Origin: Labrys sedimenti
GTDB lineage: Bacteria > Pseudomonadota > Alphaproteobacteria > Rhizobiales > Labraceae
Direction of reading: 5' to 3'
NCBI RefSeq assembly: GCF_034424805.1
Contig: NZ_JAXOUF010000004.1
Coordinates: forward strand, 310,001 to 374,000
Length of the DNA: 64,000 nt
Below the pieces are notes generated by a model. It made no database searches and had not been told where the DNA came from. It was given only the letters and a program-made list of their open reading frames with translations. The position numbers and the translations under genes were made by a program. Of the stretch, positions 51,724 to 59,961 are shown one piece after another (the first letter of the stretch is position 1; each line of letters begins with the position of its first letter).

Positions 51724-52430
51724 GACTTTGCCTCTTTCCTCGACACTGCGCTGGGAGTTCCCACCCGCCGAAGGAGACCGGCAGAAGAGGTCCAACCATC
51801 GCACTTGAATTCATTGAGGTTGGTGAGCGCCGGCCCAGCGGGCGGTGTCATCCCCCTTGCGAAACCAATCTTGCGCCAAACCCCCTCCCCCGTAATCCCC
51901 TATTTGGGGGGCCGGCACCGAGCCCCCTCCGTCGAATACTGTGATCGATGGCACATACCGGCTCTCTCAAGGTAAAACCGGCCATGCTGCGGGAATTTCG
52001 GGTAACGAGACTGGCCCAATTGTCAGTCTAGACAGGCCAAGTGATTCCGGCGTGACACCGTGCAGGGAACACACCTGCAAGAGGCCTCGATCCACCCGGC
52101 ACCGGCCCGATGCAATCGCGAGCCGGCAATCTTGTGACGAAGACTTCCCCCTGCTCGCCTCCTTGTGAATGTTACGACGATCAGAGAAGCGTGCGGCGAT
52201 GACTGAGCCTGTTGGGAACGTATCTTCTCTTAACTCAGTATAGAACGCAAGATTGATTCCAAGCCCAAGATGAGCCCTAAAAAGGAGTATGCAATCGGGT
52301 TGGTATACGGAAGAAAAGTCCGACAAGTGTGCGCCGCCCCAGGAGCCGCCACTTCCAGGCGTTCTCCCCGCGCGAAGAGGGTTTCGATATCCTCGAGCTT
52401 CGGGCCGTTCCGCCGGATTTTTGGCGCGCT
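51724..52430. promoter_or_regulatory. Gene-less 707-bp region upstream of tssB
   Basis: No gene is supported here. It should hold the tssB promoter (reading left) and the 3' end of the NarL-type regulator transcript. Notable are CCCCTATTTGGGG (within 51896-51912), an inverted repeat that may bind a regulator, and a less GC-rich stretch around 52180-52320. No convincing sigma-54 -24/-12 site was found. Confidence 0.4.
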
Positions 52431-53117
52431 TTAGCGCGGCATGTTGATGACACCCAGGCTCGAGGCTTCAAAGACGGCCTCGGCACGCGAGTTCACTTCG
52501 AGCTTCTGGTAGATGTTCTTGACATAGGTCGCCACGGTGCTGCGGCCAATCTTGAGTATGTCGCCGATCTCTACGAAGGTGAAACCGCGCGCCAGGAGCT
52601 TGAGCACTTCGAGCTCGCGCTTCGACAGCAATTCGAGGCCCTTCTTGTCCGCCTCCTGCTCGCGCGGCTGGAACTCCTTGAGCAATTGGCGGGCAATGAC
52701 CGGGCTGATCGGTGAACCACCGCGCCGTACCTCGCGGATACTCTCGGCAAAGCTGTCGAAACGCTCATCCTTCAAAAGATAGCCGCGAGCGCCGGCCTTG
52801 ATGCTCTCCAACACCTTGTCCTGGTCAGCAAAAATCGTGATGACCATGATATCGACATCGGCATATTTCTGGGCCGCATAGCGGATGAGGCCGATGCCGG
52901 AGCCATCCGGCAGCCCGAGATCGCACAGCAACACGTCGAACCCGCCCTTGTCGATCAGGGTTTTGCCGGTGGCGGTGTTCGGCGCGCTGGCCGTGACCGA
53001 GATATCCGGCGCCGCTTCCAGCGCTGCGGTGATGCGTTCGAGGGCCGCCGGGTCGTCCTCGACGACGGCAACCCGGACGATGGGTTGGGGTGCTTGCGCG
53101 GAGGGTGCATCCGTCAT
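52431..53117 (-). CDS. NarL/FixJ-type response regulator (orphan)
   Basis: A 228-residue regulator with a receiver domain (about 15-130; acidic residues VVEDDPA, phospho-acceptor in VLLCDLGLPDGSG near residue 59, Lys in YLLKDERF) and a LuxR-type helix-turn-helix (about 160-220; LSKRELEVLKLLARGFTFVE and STVATYVKNIYQKLEV). The ATG at 53117 was chosen at the start of the receiver; an upstream extension to 53339 is unsupported. No sensor kinase gene is nearby. Placed inside the T6SS cluster between tssB and the PAAR gene, it is a likely regulator of T6SS expression. Confidence 0.88.
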   Translation of the reverse strand: MTDAPSAQAPQPIVRVAVVEDDPAALERITAALEAAPDISVTASAPNTATGKTLIDKGGFDVLLCDLGLPDGSGIGLIRYAAQKYADVDIMVITIFADQDKVLESIKAGARGYLLKDERFDSFAESIREVRRGGSPISPVIARQLLKEFQPREQEADKKGLELLSKRELEVLKLLARGFTFVEIGDILKIGRSTVATYVKNIYQKLEVNSRAEAVFEASSLGVINMPR

Positions 53118-53513
53118 GGTGTGAGATCCTCCAGTTCGGCGTTGTCTTCGCGACGGAACGGCGATCAACGCTGCAAAGCGCACTCGCAACCCGTCCGCCC
53201 GATGCTGCCGGAACCGTTTGTTTGCCTGATCCTCGCGAGCTTGCCAATCCCTGCCCTTGGCGTCAATCGCGCCGTCACGGGCCGCCCGATCCGGCGCGCC
53301 TTGGATAGACCGGCCGCAGCGGCCGAAACGAGACCCCACCCCCTCGCCAGAGCTCCCCGCCCCGCCCCCCTGTTTGAAGGATGTGCCATGAACCGCCTCG
53401 GCCTATGATCGGCCTGCACGATTGCCGCGGCGTGACAAAACCGCTGCAGTCGGACAGAGTACGCAACCAGCTCGCGCGTTCGCTCCTCATTGACGCGGAA
53501 CAGGAAGTGGCTG
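53118..53513. promoter_or_regulatory. Divergent spacer between the NarL-type regulator and PAAR genes
   Basis: These 396 bp hold no supported gene. They must contain the promoters of the regulator (reading left) and of the PAAR gene (reading right). No distinct motif was recognised. Confidence 0.35.
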
Positions 53514-53804
53514 ATGGGACAACCTGCTTCACGTCTGGGCGACATGCATGTCTGCCCGCTGGTGAATGTGCTGGTGCCACATGTCGGTGGTCCAATCGTG
53601 ATGGCGTCGATGAACGTCTTCACCGGCGGCCAGCCACAAGCACGGGTCGGGGATCTCTGCATCTGTGTCGGCCCACCCGACGTCATCGCGCTGGGCTCGA
53701 CCACCGTGCTGGTCAACGGCCAGTTGGCGGCGCGCATCGGCGACCTCACCGCTCATGGTGGCACGATTGTGGGCATGTGGCCGACAGTGCTCATCGGCGG
53801 GTAG
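53514..53804 (+). CDS. PAAR-domain T6SS spike tip protein
   Basis: A 96-residue protein consisting of one PAAR domain: GQPASRLGDMHVCPL at the start, GGPIVMASMNVFTGGQ in the middle, ARVGDLCICVGPPDVI and LVNGQLAARIGDLTAHGG, with the spaced His/Cys residues that bind zinc at the tip of the cone. PAAR proteins cap VgrG and carry effectors. The ATG at 53514 has AGGAAG upstream. It is alone on the plus strand amid minus-strand T6SS genes; no vgrG is in the window. The nearest candidate cargo is the PIN-domain protein at 54093-55568. Confidence 0.92.
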   Translation: MGQPASRLGDMHVCPLVNVLVPHVGGPIVMASMNVFTGGQPQARVGDLCICVGPPDVIALGSTTVLVNGQLAARIGDLTAHGGTIVGMWPTVLIGG

Positions 53805-54092
53805 TCATCTCAACGCCGGCCGGCCCCCGCATCCACTTCACGGCTGTTTGCCAAGGCAATTAAGGCCGCACTCGAGGGCGGCCCGACAGCGACACCCGGT
53901 CTGCCCGGCAACCGCCCGAAATGCCGATATACGCCGGGGCTGACCGGCAACGTCGTTAATTGGGACTATGTCTGGGAGCCGCTCAAACCGCGTAGCGCCG
54001 CCAAGGGTCCAAATTAGATTGCCTGGAAGGATTGCGGGCCGGATCCGCGCAATGATTGCGGCGCCCTGGCCCCGATCATCCGTCATGGACGG
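53805..54092. other. Spacer between PAAR and PIN-protein genes with a coding-like fragment
   Basis: No complete gene. On the plus strand about 53910-54016 encodes a short protein-like stretch (PGLTGNVVNWDYVWEPL) ending at a stop, without a start of its own. It may be the remnant of a gene once linked to the PAAR gene. The PAAR and PIN-protein genes converge on this spacer. Confidence 0.3.
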
Positions 54093-55568
54093 CTACAAGA
54101 AACGCAACAGATGAATATTCTTGGCGCGCACCCAACGGATCATGCTGAAATTCACATAGGTCCCGAGACTGAAATAATTGCCCGTGGGTGAAACTTGCCC
54201 AAATACCTTTTCCGCCCATTCGTCCACGGGAAAAACCATGGCTGCTTTCGCATGGAAGGGACTCCATGGATCGAGATCTACCACCTTGATGGTGTTCTCG
54301 TTCGCCGTTTTATCCTCCAGAAGCGGAACCTGGACGGCTTGCCGGCCGTTCATATTGTACCAGTAGATCTGGCTTGGTGGATCAAGGACGACAAAATCAA
54401 CATTGGTATTGGCCGGCAATTCGGCACTCGTCTCAACCACATCGTCAAAGCCGCCAAGAATACCGAACTCCACCTGTTGGAATTTCGCCTTGTTGGAATC
54501 GCCAAGGAAGAATCGCCCTACCGCAACAGGTTTAAAGGGGCACTTGGCGGCGGTGATGACGGATTTCTGAAGCGGCGCAATCCAGACTTCCTGCGAAAAG
54601 GCACGTTCACTTGGCCCGACGCCCCGCGACAGTGTCGGCACGCTCAATGCATCGCGCAGCGCTTCGTCGCGAGTGATCCCTTTTCCCCAGGCCAAGTGAT
54701 CGAACACAGCGCCCGGCTTGATGAGGCTCTCATCGGAAACCTGATACTGACTATAGTAAAACAACAGCAGGACACCCATCCGCGGATTCGAGGCACGTTC
54801 GCCGGCTATGGTTTGCCGGACCTGATCGAGTGCCTGCGTAACCTTTTGCTTCTGGATGTAGTCGTTGACCAGGTTGAGGACGAAATTGACCCCTTCGAAG
54901 GCCAGCTGGATCCCCGCTATCGTTGCCATGCCCTTCGGGGATGGTCCTGCGAATTCCGGGACGGTATTGTCCGCTATCCCGATCGAATAACTGCCGCCGG
55001 AGCCTCCTCCCGATCCTCCCGATGGCCGCACCGGCTTGCCGTCGGCGCCAATGGTGCGTGGATTCAGTCCGAGTAATTTCCGGCCTACAGCCACGTCCTC
55101 AGCGCCGCTGCGGTCGCCAATGCTGCACTCCGGCGCCAGTCTGACACCGAGAGCGGGTGCAGCATTCTGCACCTTCCTATCGAAGGTCCACAAACGCGCG
55201 TTGATGGCCTTGGCCTCTGCCACGACGAACACGTCGCCCGGCTTCGTGGTATCGTCCTTGCGTGAGAAATCCTTCAGCTGCGGCCGATTGGGAGCAGGAG
55301 CATATTGGATGTTGTCGGCATAGACGTCGCCCCGGTCCTTGATGCTGCCTGACGGAGCGATGGTGATCCGTGCATCCTTGAGCAGCCAATCATACTCACC
55401 GCCTTGTTTTTGAGTTTGTGCCCGTGTCACCAACTCGTCATAAGCAGCGCGTGAAATATAGACTGGCGTGCCGGCATTTAGGTATTTCTTCAAACCCTCG
55501 GCAGCCGGCTGATTATTTCTTGCGATCGACGTAAGTACGTTCTTATCCAGCATGATGGGATCGGCCAT
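54093..55568 (-). CDS. PIN-domain protein in the T6SS cluster, candidate nuclease effector
   Basis: A 491-residue leaderless protein. Residues 1-140 fit a PIN nuclease: Asp8 (IMLDKNVLT), Glu45 (AAYDELV), Asp112 (KPGDVFVVAEA) and Asp130 (LWTFDRKV), in the order and spacing of the four acidic PIN residues. After a Gly/Ser linker (184-193) comes a C-terminal region of about 295 residues that is not recognised; it includes a hydrophobic stretch (GIQLAFEGVNFVLNLVNDY, about 219-237). The ATG at 55568 has a GGAG site. It is flanked by ppkA and a PAAR gene. PIN domains usually degrade RNA, so this could be a T6SS-delivered RNase; a PIN toxin normally has an inhibitor, and none is evident beside it. 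Confidence 0.6.
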   Translation of the reverse strand: MADPIMLDKNVLTSIARNNQPAAEGLKKYLNAGTPVYISRAAYDELVTRAQTQKQGGEYDWLLKDARITIAPSGSIKDRGDVYADNIQYAPAPNRPQLKDFSRKDDTTKPGDVFVVAEAKAINARLWTFDRKVQNAAPALGVRLAPECSIGDRSGAEDVAVGRKLLGLNPRTIGADGKPVRPSGGSGGGSGGSYSIGIADNTVPEFAGPSPKGMATIAGIQLAFEGVNFVLNLVNDYIQKQKVTQALDQVRQTIAGERASNPRMGVLLLFYYSQYQVSDESLIKPGAVFDHLAWGKGITRDEALRDALSVPTLSRGVGPSERAFSQEVWIAPLQKSVITAAKCPFKPVAVGRFFLGDSNKAKFQQVEFGILGGFDDVVETSAELPANTNVDFVVLDPPSQIYWYNMNGRQAVQVPLLEDKTANENTIKVVDLDPWSPFHAKAAMVFPVDEWAEKVFGQVSPTGNYFSLGTYVNFSMIRWVRAKNIHLLRFL

Positions 55569-56018
55569 AAGGGCTCCAATTTGCTTTCAACGTTACTTAG
55601 TTTTACAATATTTTTAAACTTCGATGCCGCCGCGTGCCGGATCCAAATATTTTCGGAAAAGAAAATATTATGAATAAGCATCATCAGTAATTCGACCGAT
55701 TCTTTTTATCGATTCAAGGAGCGTAGGTAAGTGCTTAAAAGCACTTACCAGAACATTTCGCTGAAACGCGCGTACCGCGTTTCGAAAAAAGACACGACAA
55801 CAATTATTTTTGGCGTCAAGTTCGATATTGTGAGCGAACACGATGCGGTAGAAAGATCGGTATTCTCTTAAGAAAAGTGAAACATGCCGGGCTTTTACAT
55901 GCAAAAGCATCACGTCTCTTCTCAGGAGATGCTGTAGAGCTTCTCAGCTTCCGATGTCTCCGGGGAAGAAGGGGCGCGCGCCCCAGGATATGCCCGTCAA
56001 TCTGCTTTTTGTGCGCCG
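55569..56018. other. 450-bp AT-richer spacer with two hairpins between ppkA and the PIN gene
   Basis: No gene is supported. It contains GGTAAGTGCTT/AAGCACTTACC (55725-55748, 11-bp perfect stem, loop of two A) and GAAACGCG/CGCGTTTC (55762-55782, 8-bp stem, 5-base loop). Base composition is much lower in GC than the flanking genes. It may carry the end of the ppkA transcript and a separate promoter for the PIN gene. Confidence 0.5.
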
Positions 56019-58451
56019 TCACTGGTCGCGCAGCTTGAGATAGCCCACCGCCGTGGTGACGTCGCGGGCATTGGCGATCTCCTTGAGGAAAGGCGCGATG
56101 AAATCATCTGCCGCAAAGTCGGACTGGGCATTGATGCTGATCAGCGGCCGCGACGAGGCCACCGCGAACACCAGCATGGGGAAGAAGGCCGGCCGAGCCT
56201 CATCCTCAACCTTGGCCGGCGCAAACAGGCTGAGCTCGGCCTTGATTTCCCCAGCCGTCATGGTGATTAATTCGGGATACTGGCGACTGATGTTCTGGAT
56301 CCCGCCCTTATGGTCCATCACGAACAGATAGATGTTACGTTCGCCCGCCCCAGTGACGGTAACTGTGAGTAAATCGCCTAAAGCTTCCGTTTTCGGGTCG
56401 CCGCCCCGAATTTCCGCTTTGCTCAACACCATCTTCAACGGCGGTGCGCCGGCAACCGACATGCGGCGCAACGCCCCGACGAAGCCGCATTGCTGATCGG
56501 AGACCGCATCGAGTTTCACCGTCGGCGCAAACCCGGCCTTGAGCTTGAAGGCATCGGCGAAGCTCTGGTCCGTCGCAGCCGTGCCGAGGGCCGTGACGGT
56601 TGCGGAACTGGCCGTTACATCGTCCGCCGTCGCAGAAAAGCAGCTATCCGCCCCAAAGCCGGCGACGAAATCCCTGAGCGCTGCCGGCGTCGGTGATGTA
56701 ACCGCCGCCAATTTGGTGCCTTCTATCGCGGCTTTCGCCTTTGCAGCCAGATCATCAGGACAATCAGCGCCGCATTGATCGAGGAACCGCTTGAGTGCGG
56801 TGGCATTCTTGCCGGCAGCCGTGAGCTGCGCCGTGAGGCGGTCATGCTGCACGGCCAATTCTTTCGCGGCATCGATACGGGTACGGGCCTGCTGGAAGAG
56901 ATCGCCGGGGCAGTCCGCACCGCACTGGTCGAGGAAACTCTGCAGGGCGGTTCTGTCCTGCCCGGCATTTGCAAGCTGGTTTGCCAAGTCCGTACGGCGC
57001 TTGGCCTGCACCTCCTGGGCGTTGATGCTGGCCCTCGCCTGGCGGGCGAGATCATCGGGGCAGTCCGCGCCGCACTGATCGAGGAAGCTCTTCAGCGCCG
57101 CCACGTCCTGGCCAGCGCTCGCAAGCTGGTTTGTCAGGTCCGTACGGTGCTTGGCCTGCGCCTCCTGGGCACTGATGCTGCTCCTCGCTTGGCGGGCAAG
57201 ATCATCGGGGCAGTCCGCGCCGCACTGGTCGAGGAAACTCTTCAGTGCGGCCACATCCTGGCCGGCGCCCGCAAGTTGCTTGCTCAGGCGCTCGCGGCGC
57301 TCGGCTGCTTGTTTGGCCAGGTTTTCCTGGTTGTTGCCGTCCGGCGGCTTGTTATCGGGCTGCCTGTCCACGGGCACGTTGCTGCCCGAGAACAGGCTGC
57401 CATTCGTGTAGATCCAGCCCCCCGCCACACCAAGACCGATAACTGCGACGGCAGTGACGGCAAAAGCCGCATTGCGCAGCACGTGCGAGGGTTTTTTCGA
57501 GGAAGCTTCCGACGATCTGGCGGCAATGGCCTTGGGCTTTTCGGCTTTCGGCCTCTCGGTCTTCGCCTTGGATGCCGCCGGACCGTCCGGCCAGTCGCGA
57601 ATGGCCGCCATGTCCTCCGGCCGCCCCGCCGGATCGGGTGCCAGCATCGCCGCGAGCACGGCGTGAAACTGCCGGGGGACACTGTCAAGATCGGGCAGGA
57701 TGCGGCGCTTCTCGATAATGTCGAGCTGAGAGCCGGTCATGTCGAGCGGCCGGCCGCGCATGGCGGCGACCATCACCAGGGCCAGGCTGTAGATGTCCGA
57801 TTTGGGCGTGACCTCGCCGCCATAAAGGCCGAGCTGCTCGGGGGAGACGAAGTTGTATTTTCCAGCAAAACTGCCGCCCAGCAGGGTTTCGCCGCCGACA
57901 TTGGCAGACCGCGCAATGCCGAAATCAATGATCTTGGCATTCTGGACCAAACCGCCCGGCAGGATGACGTTGTCGGGCGACATGTCGCGGTGAATGACGC
58001 CAGCCAAATGCGCCCGATGCAAGCCGTCCGCCAGCCGGCGCAGCAAGGGCATGAATTCGGCAGCAGTGAGCGGCGCGTTCTTCACATGGGCCGCGAGCGA
58101 AGGACCATCCACATATTCCATCGCCAGATAGGGCCGCGACAGCACCGGATCGATCGAGAACACGTAATAGCGGACGATGGCCTCATGATAGAGATGGTTG
58201 AGGATGCGCGCTTCCTTGCGGAACAGGCCGAGGATGGTCTCGTCCTCGGCATATTCCGGCAGCACGATCTTGATCGCCACCGGATCGCCGGTCTGGATGT
58301 TGTGGCCCTTATAAACCTCTCCCATACCGCCGACGCCAAGAAGGGCATCGATGCGATAGGTCTGATTGAGTTCGGCGCCGATGCTCACGGCCGAGCCGCG
58401 GATCGCAATCCGGGTTCGCTCATCGTTCGAGGACGGTTCCATCGGCGCCAT
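56019..58451 (-). CDS. ppkA: T6SS-associated Ser/Thr protein kinase PpkA with four tandem repeats
   Basis: An 810-residue membrane kinase. The N-terminal kinase domain (about 30-290) has GVGGMGEVYKG, VIHRDMSPDNVI, IDFGIAR and an SPEQLG activation-end motif. A basic linker and one membrane helix (about 335-355) lead to a periplasmic part. About 400-590 hold four 50-residue repeats, each with FLDQCGADCPDDL-type Cys pairs, and the C-terminus (about 640-800) resembles DUF4384 (NIYLFVMDHKGGIQNI). It activates T6SS assembly post-translationally, normally by phosphorylating Fha, and is opposed by PppA encoded just upstream; ATG overlaps the pppA stop (TAATG). The repeats are unusual. Confidence 0.9.
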   Translation of the reverse strand: MAPMEPSSNDERTRIAIRGSAVSIGAELNQTYRIDALLGVGGMGEVYKGHNIQTGDPVAIKIVLPEYAEDETILGLFRKEARILNHLYHEAIVRYYVFSIDPVLSRPYLAMEYVDGPSLAAHVKNAPLTAAEFMPLLRRLADGLHRAHLAGVIHRDMSPDNVILPGGLVQNAKIIDFGIARSANVGGETLLGGSFAGKYNFVSPEQLGLYGGEVTPKSDIYSLALVMVAAMRGRPLDMTGSQLDIIEKRRILPDLDSVPRQFHAVLAAMLAPDPAGRPEDMAAIRDWPDGPAASKAKTERPKAEKPKAIAARSSEASSKKPSHVLRNAAFAVTAVAVIGLGVAGGWIYTNGSLFSGSNVPVDRQPDNKPPDGNNQENLAKQAAERRERLSKQLAGAGQDVAALKSFLDQCGADCPDDLARQARSSISAQEAQAKHRTDLTNQLASAGQDVAALKSFLDQCGADCPDDLARQARASINAQEVQAKRRTDLANQLANAGQDRTALQSFLDQCGADCPGDLFQQARTRIDAAKELAVQHDRLTAQLTAAGKNATALKRFLDQCGADCPDDLAAKAKAAIEGTKLAAVTSPTPAALRDFVAGFGADSCFSATADDVTASSATVTALGTAATDQSFADAFKLKAGFAPTVKLDAVSDQQCGFVGALRRMSVAGAPPLKMVLSKAEIRGGDPKTEALGDLLTVTVTGAGERNIYLFVMDHKGGIQNISRQYPELITMTAGEIKAELSLFAPAKVEDEARPAFFPMLVFAVASSRPLISINAQSDFAADDFIAPFLKEIANARDVTTAVGYLKLRDQ
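56755..57300 (-). repeat. Four tandem 150-bp coding repeats within ppkA
   Basis: A conserved block containing the complement of GADCPDD codons recurs at 56761, 56911, 57061 and 57211, an exact 150-bp period (50 residues). The two right-hand copies are nearly identical at DNA level, the left ones more diverged. Each unit carries CGADC, suggesting a disulfide-pinned helical hairpin in the periplasm. Confidence 0.85.
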
Positions 58452-59218
58452 TATCGCATCACAAGCGTTGTCGCGCCTCTGTCGACGACATTGACGATGA
58501 CAACAGAGATGTTGTCCTTGCCGCCGCGCGCCAAGGCAAGTTCGAGAAGTTCGTGGCTCGCCTGGGTCGCGCTCAGCCCGGTGCTCACGGCAAGGATTTC
58601 CTCATCCTTGACGTGTCCAGTCAGGCCGTCGCTGCACAGGACGAAACGGTCTCCTGACTTTATCACACCGGTGGCCTGTTCGAGTTCGAAATCATCGATG
58701 GCGCCGACAGCGCGGGTCACCACGTTGCGGCGTGGCCAACTCGCCGCCTCTTCCTGGCTGATGATGCCGCGGTCCACCAGGTCCTGCACTTCGGTATGGT
58801 CATGCGAGAGCTGCTCGATGCGCCCATCGCGCACCAGATAGCAGCGGGAGTCACCAGCCCACAGGCAGCAGTAATTGCCGTCGTGGGTCAACAGCGCCAC
58901 GACCGTTGAGCCGACGATGCGATCGGGGTGGCCCTGCGAACGGGACAGCAGTTCGGCATTGACGGCGTCGATGCCGCGCCGGAACGCAAAGGACAGCTCC
59001 GTCAGCGACGCTGCCTTGCCCACATCCCGAGCGGCATCGGTGATCATCGCGCTGGCAAGATTACCGTCGCGATGGCCACCCATCCCATCCGCCACCACCC
59101 AGACGCCACGCTCGCCATCACCGAAGATGCTGTCCTCGTTGAAGCGGCGTACATGGCCAGGGTGAGTCAGCGCAGCCGTTTCAAATTTCAGATGGTGACC
59201 GGATGCCCAAGGGTCCAT
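58451..59218 (-). CDS. pppA: T6SS-associated PP2C-type phosphatase PppA
   Basis: A 255-residue PPM/PP2C Ser/Thr phosphatase. Metal-binding motifs are visible: RRFNEDSIFGD, VVADGMGGHRDG, LWAGDSRCYLVR, VLCSDGLTGHV and GGKDNISVVIV. It reverses PpkA phosphorylation and so switches the T6SS off. The ATG at 59218 overlaps the tagF stop (TGATG); one codon of extension (TTG at 59221) is possible but unlikely. Directly followed by ppkA with overlapping stop and start, so kinase and phosphatase are co-translated. Confidence 0.94.
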   Translation of the reverse strand: MDPWASGHHLKFETAALTHPGHVRRFNEDSIFGDGERGVWVVADGMGGHRDGNLASAMITDAARDVGKAASLTELSFAFRRGIDAVNAELLSRSQGHPDRIVGSTVVALLTHDGNYCCLWAGDSRCYLVRDGRIEQLSHDHTEVQDLVDRGIISQEEAASWPRRNVVTRAVGAIDDFELEQATGVIKSGDRFVLCSDGLTGHVKDEEILAVSTGLSATQASHELLELALARGGKDNISVVIVNVVDRGATTLVMR

Positions 59219-59889
59219 CAAACAGCCTCCCCCGTCATCAGGAATGAAAAGAATTGGGCGCCCGGCTTGCCCTCGGCTACCAGGAGCCTAGCTGGGTGTC
59301 CTTCTTGGCCGCCATGCGTCCACCAATAGCTGCGGCCGCCGTTGCGTGCATCTCCATCCGTCATGTCGAGCGAACGGAAGGCGGCGGCAATCGGCAGATC
59401 CTCGCCGGGCCAGAACAGCAGACCACCGTCGCGCTGCGGCGGCGGCAGGCGCGATGCCAGGGGAGGAAACGGGATTTGCGCCAGCAAATGCGATGGCTCG
59501 CGCTCGAACTGATCGTCGAGCATATGGAGCAGGAACTGCTCACAGCCCTCATGCCACTGGTCGAGCCCGCGGGAGGGTGGGGGTTCCAGATAGGCATCGG
59601 CCGGCTCGCAGGCGCATATCGTCAGTGGAAAATAGCGCCCCACCCCGTCGACCGAGGCCATCAGCGCACCAGTCACCGGCGTGCCGAAGACCCTCCTCCC
59701 GCACCAGAAGCGCCAGATCGGAAAGCTGAGATAGATTTCCTGCCAGCGCTCGGCAAGCGCATGCCGGCTGGCGGCGACGGCGGCCTGAAGCCACTCCTCC
59801 CATTGGTCGAGGAAGGGCCGCGGCATGTTGTAGGCCACGAAGTCCCGCTTGGAGGGCAGCTTTCCGAACATGCCGCACATTGTCATCAT
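59218..59889 (-). CDS. tagF: T6SS accessory protein TagF (ImpM)
   Basis: A 223-residue TagF/ImpM-family protein. MFGKLPSKRDFVAYNMPRPF is the typical start, with WRFWCGRRVFG and SVDGVGRYFPLTICA further on; the conserved C-terminal WTHGG is present. TagF represses T6SS post-translationally in known systems. The ATG at 59889 begins the conserved part; the frame reaches 59952 through the dispersed repeat and those residues were excluded. ATGs at 59886 and 59880 are also possible. It lies between tssM and pppA. Confidence 0.9.
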   Translation of the reverse strand: MMTMCGMFGKLPSKRDFVAYNMPRPFLDQWEEWLQAAVAASRHALAERWQEIYLSFPIWRFWCGRRVFGTPVTGALMASVDGVGRYFPLTICACEPADAYLEPPPSRGLDQWHEGCEQFLLHMLDDQFEREPSHLLAQIPFPPLASRLPPPQRDGGLLFWPGEDLPIAAAFRSLDMTDGDARNGGRSYWWTHGGQEGHPARLLVAEGKPGAQFFSFLMTGEAV

Positions 59890-59898
59890 GACGACCGC

Positions 59899-59961
59899 TC
59901 TAGAGCGTTTTCCAGGAAGGTTGATAGACTTTCGCTTAAGAAAACGCAGCAAAACAAGGGA
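59899..59961 (+). repeat. Dispersed palindromic repeat, copy 3 (partial, inverted)
   Basis: The stretch from TCTAGAGCGTTTTCC onward matches the complement of copy 1 (32272-32375) through the GACTTTCG arm and the AAAACAAGG segment, but lacks the second hairpin. It fills the 72-bp gap between the tssM stop (59962-59964) and the tagF start. Confidence 0.7.

Noticed and set aside
51724..52430. Sigma-54 promoter upstream of tssB
   Set aside because: The closest match (TTGGCGC followed by TTGG) lacks the required GC at -12.
56775..58841. Plus-strand frame opposite ppkA with repeated segments
   Set aside because: The apparent protein repeats only mirror the 150-bp repeats of ppkA.
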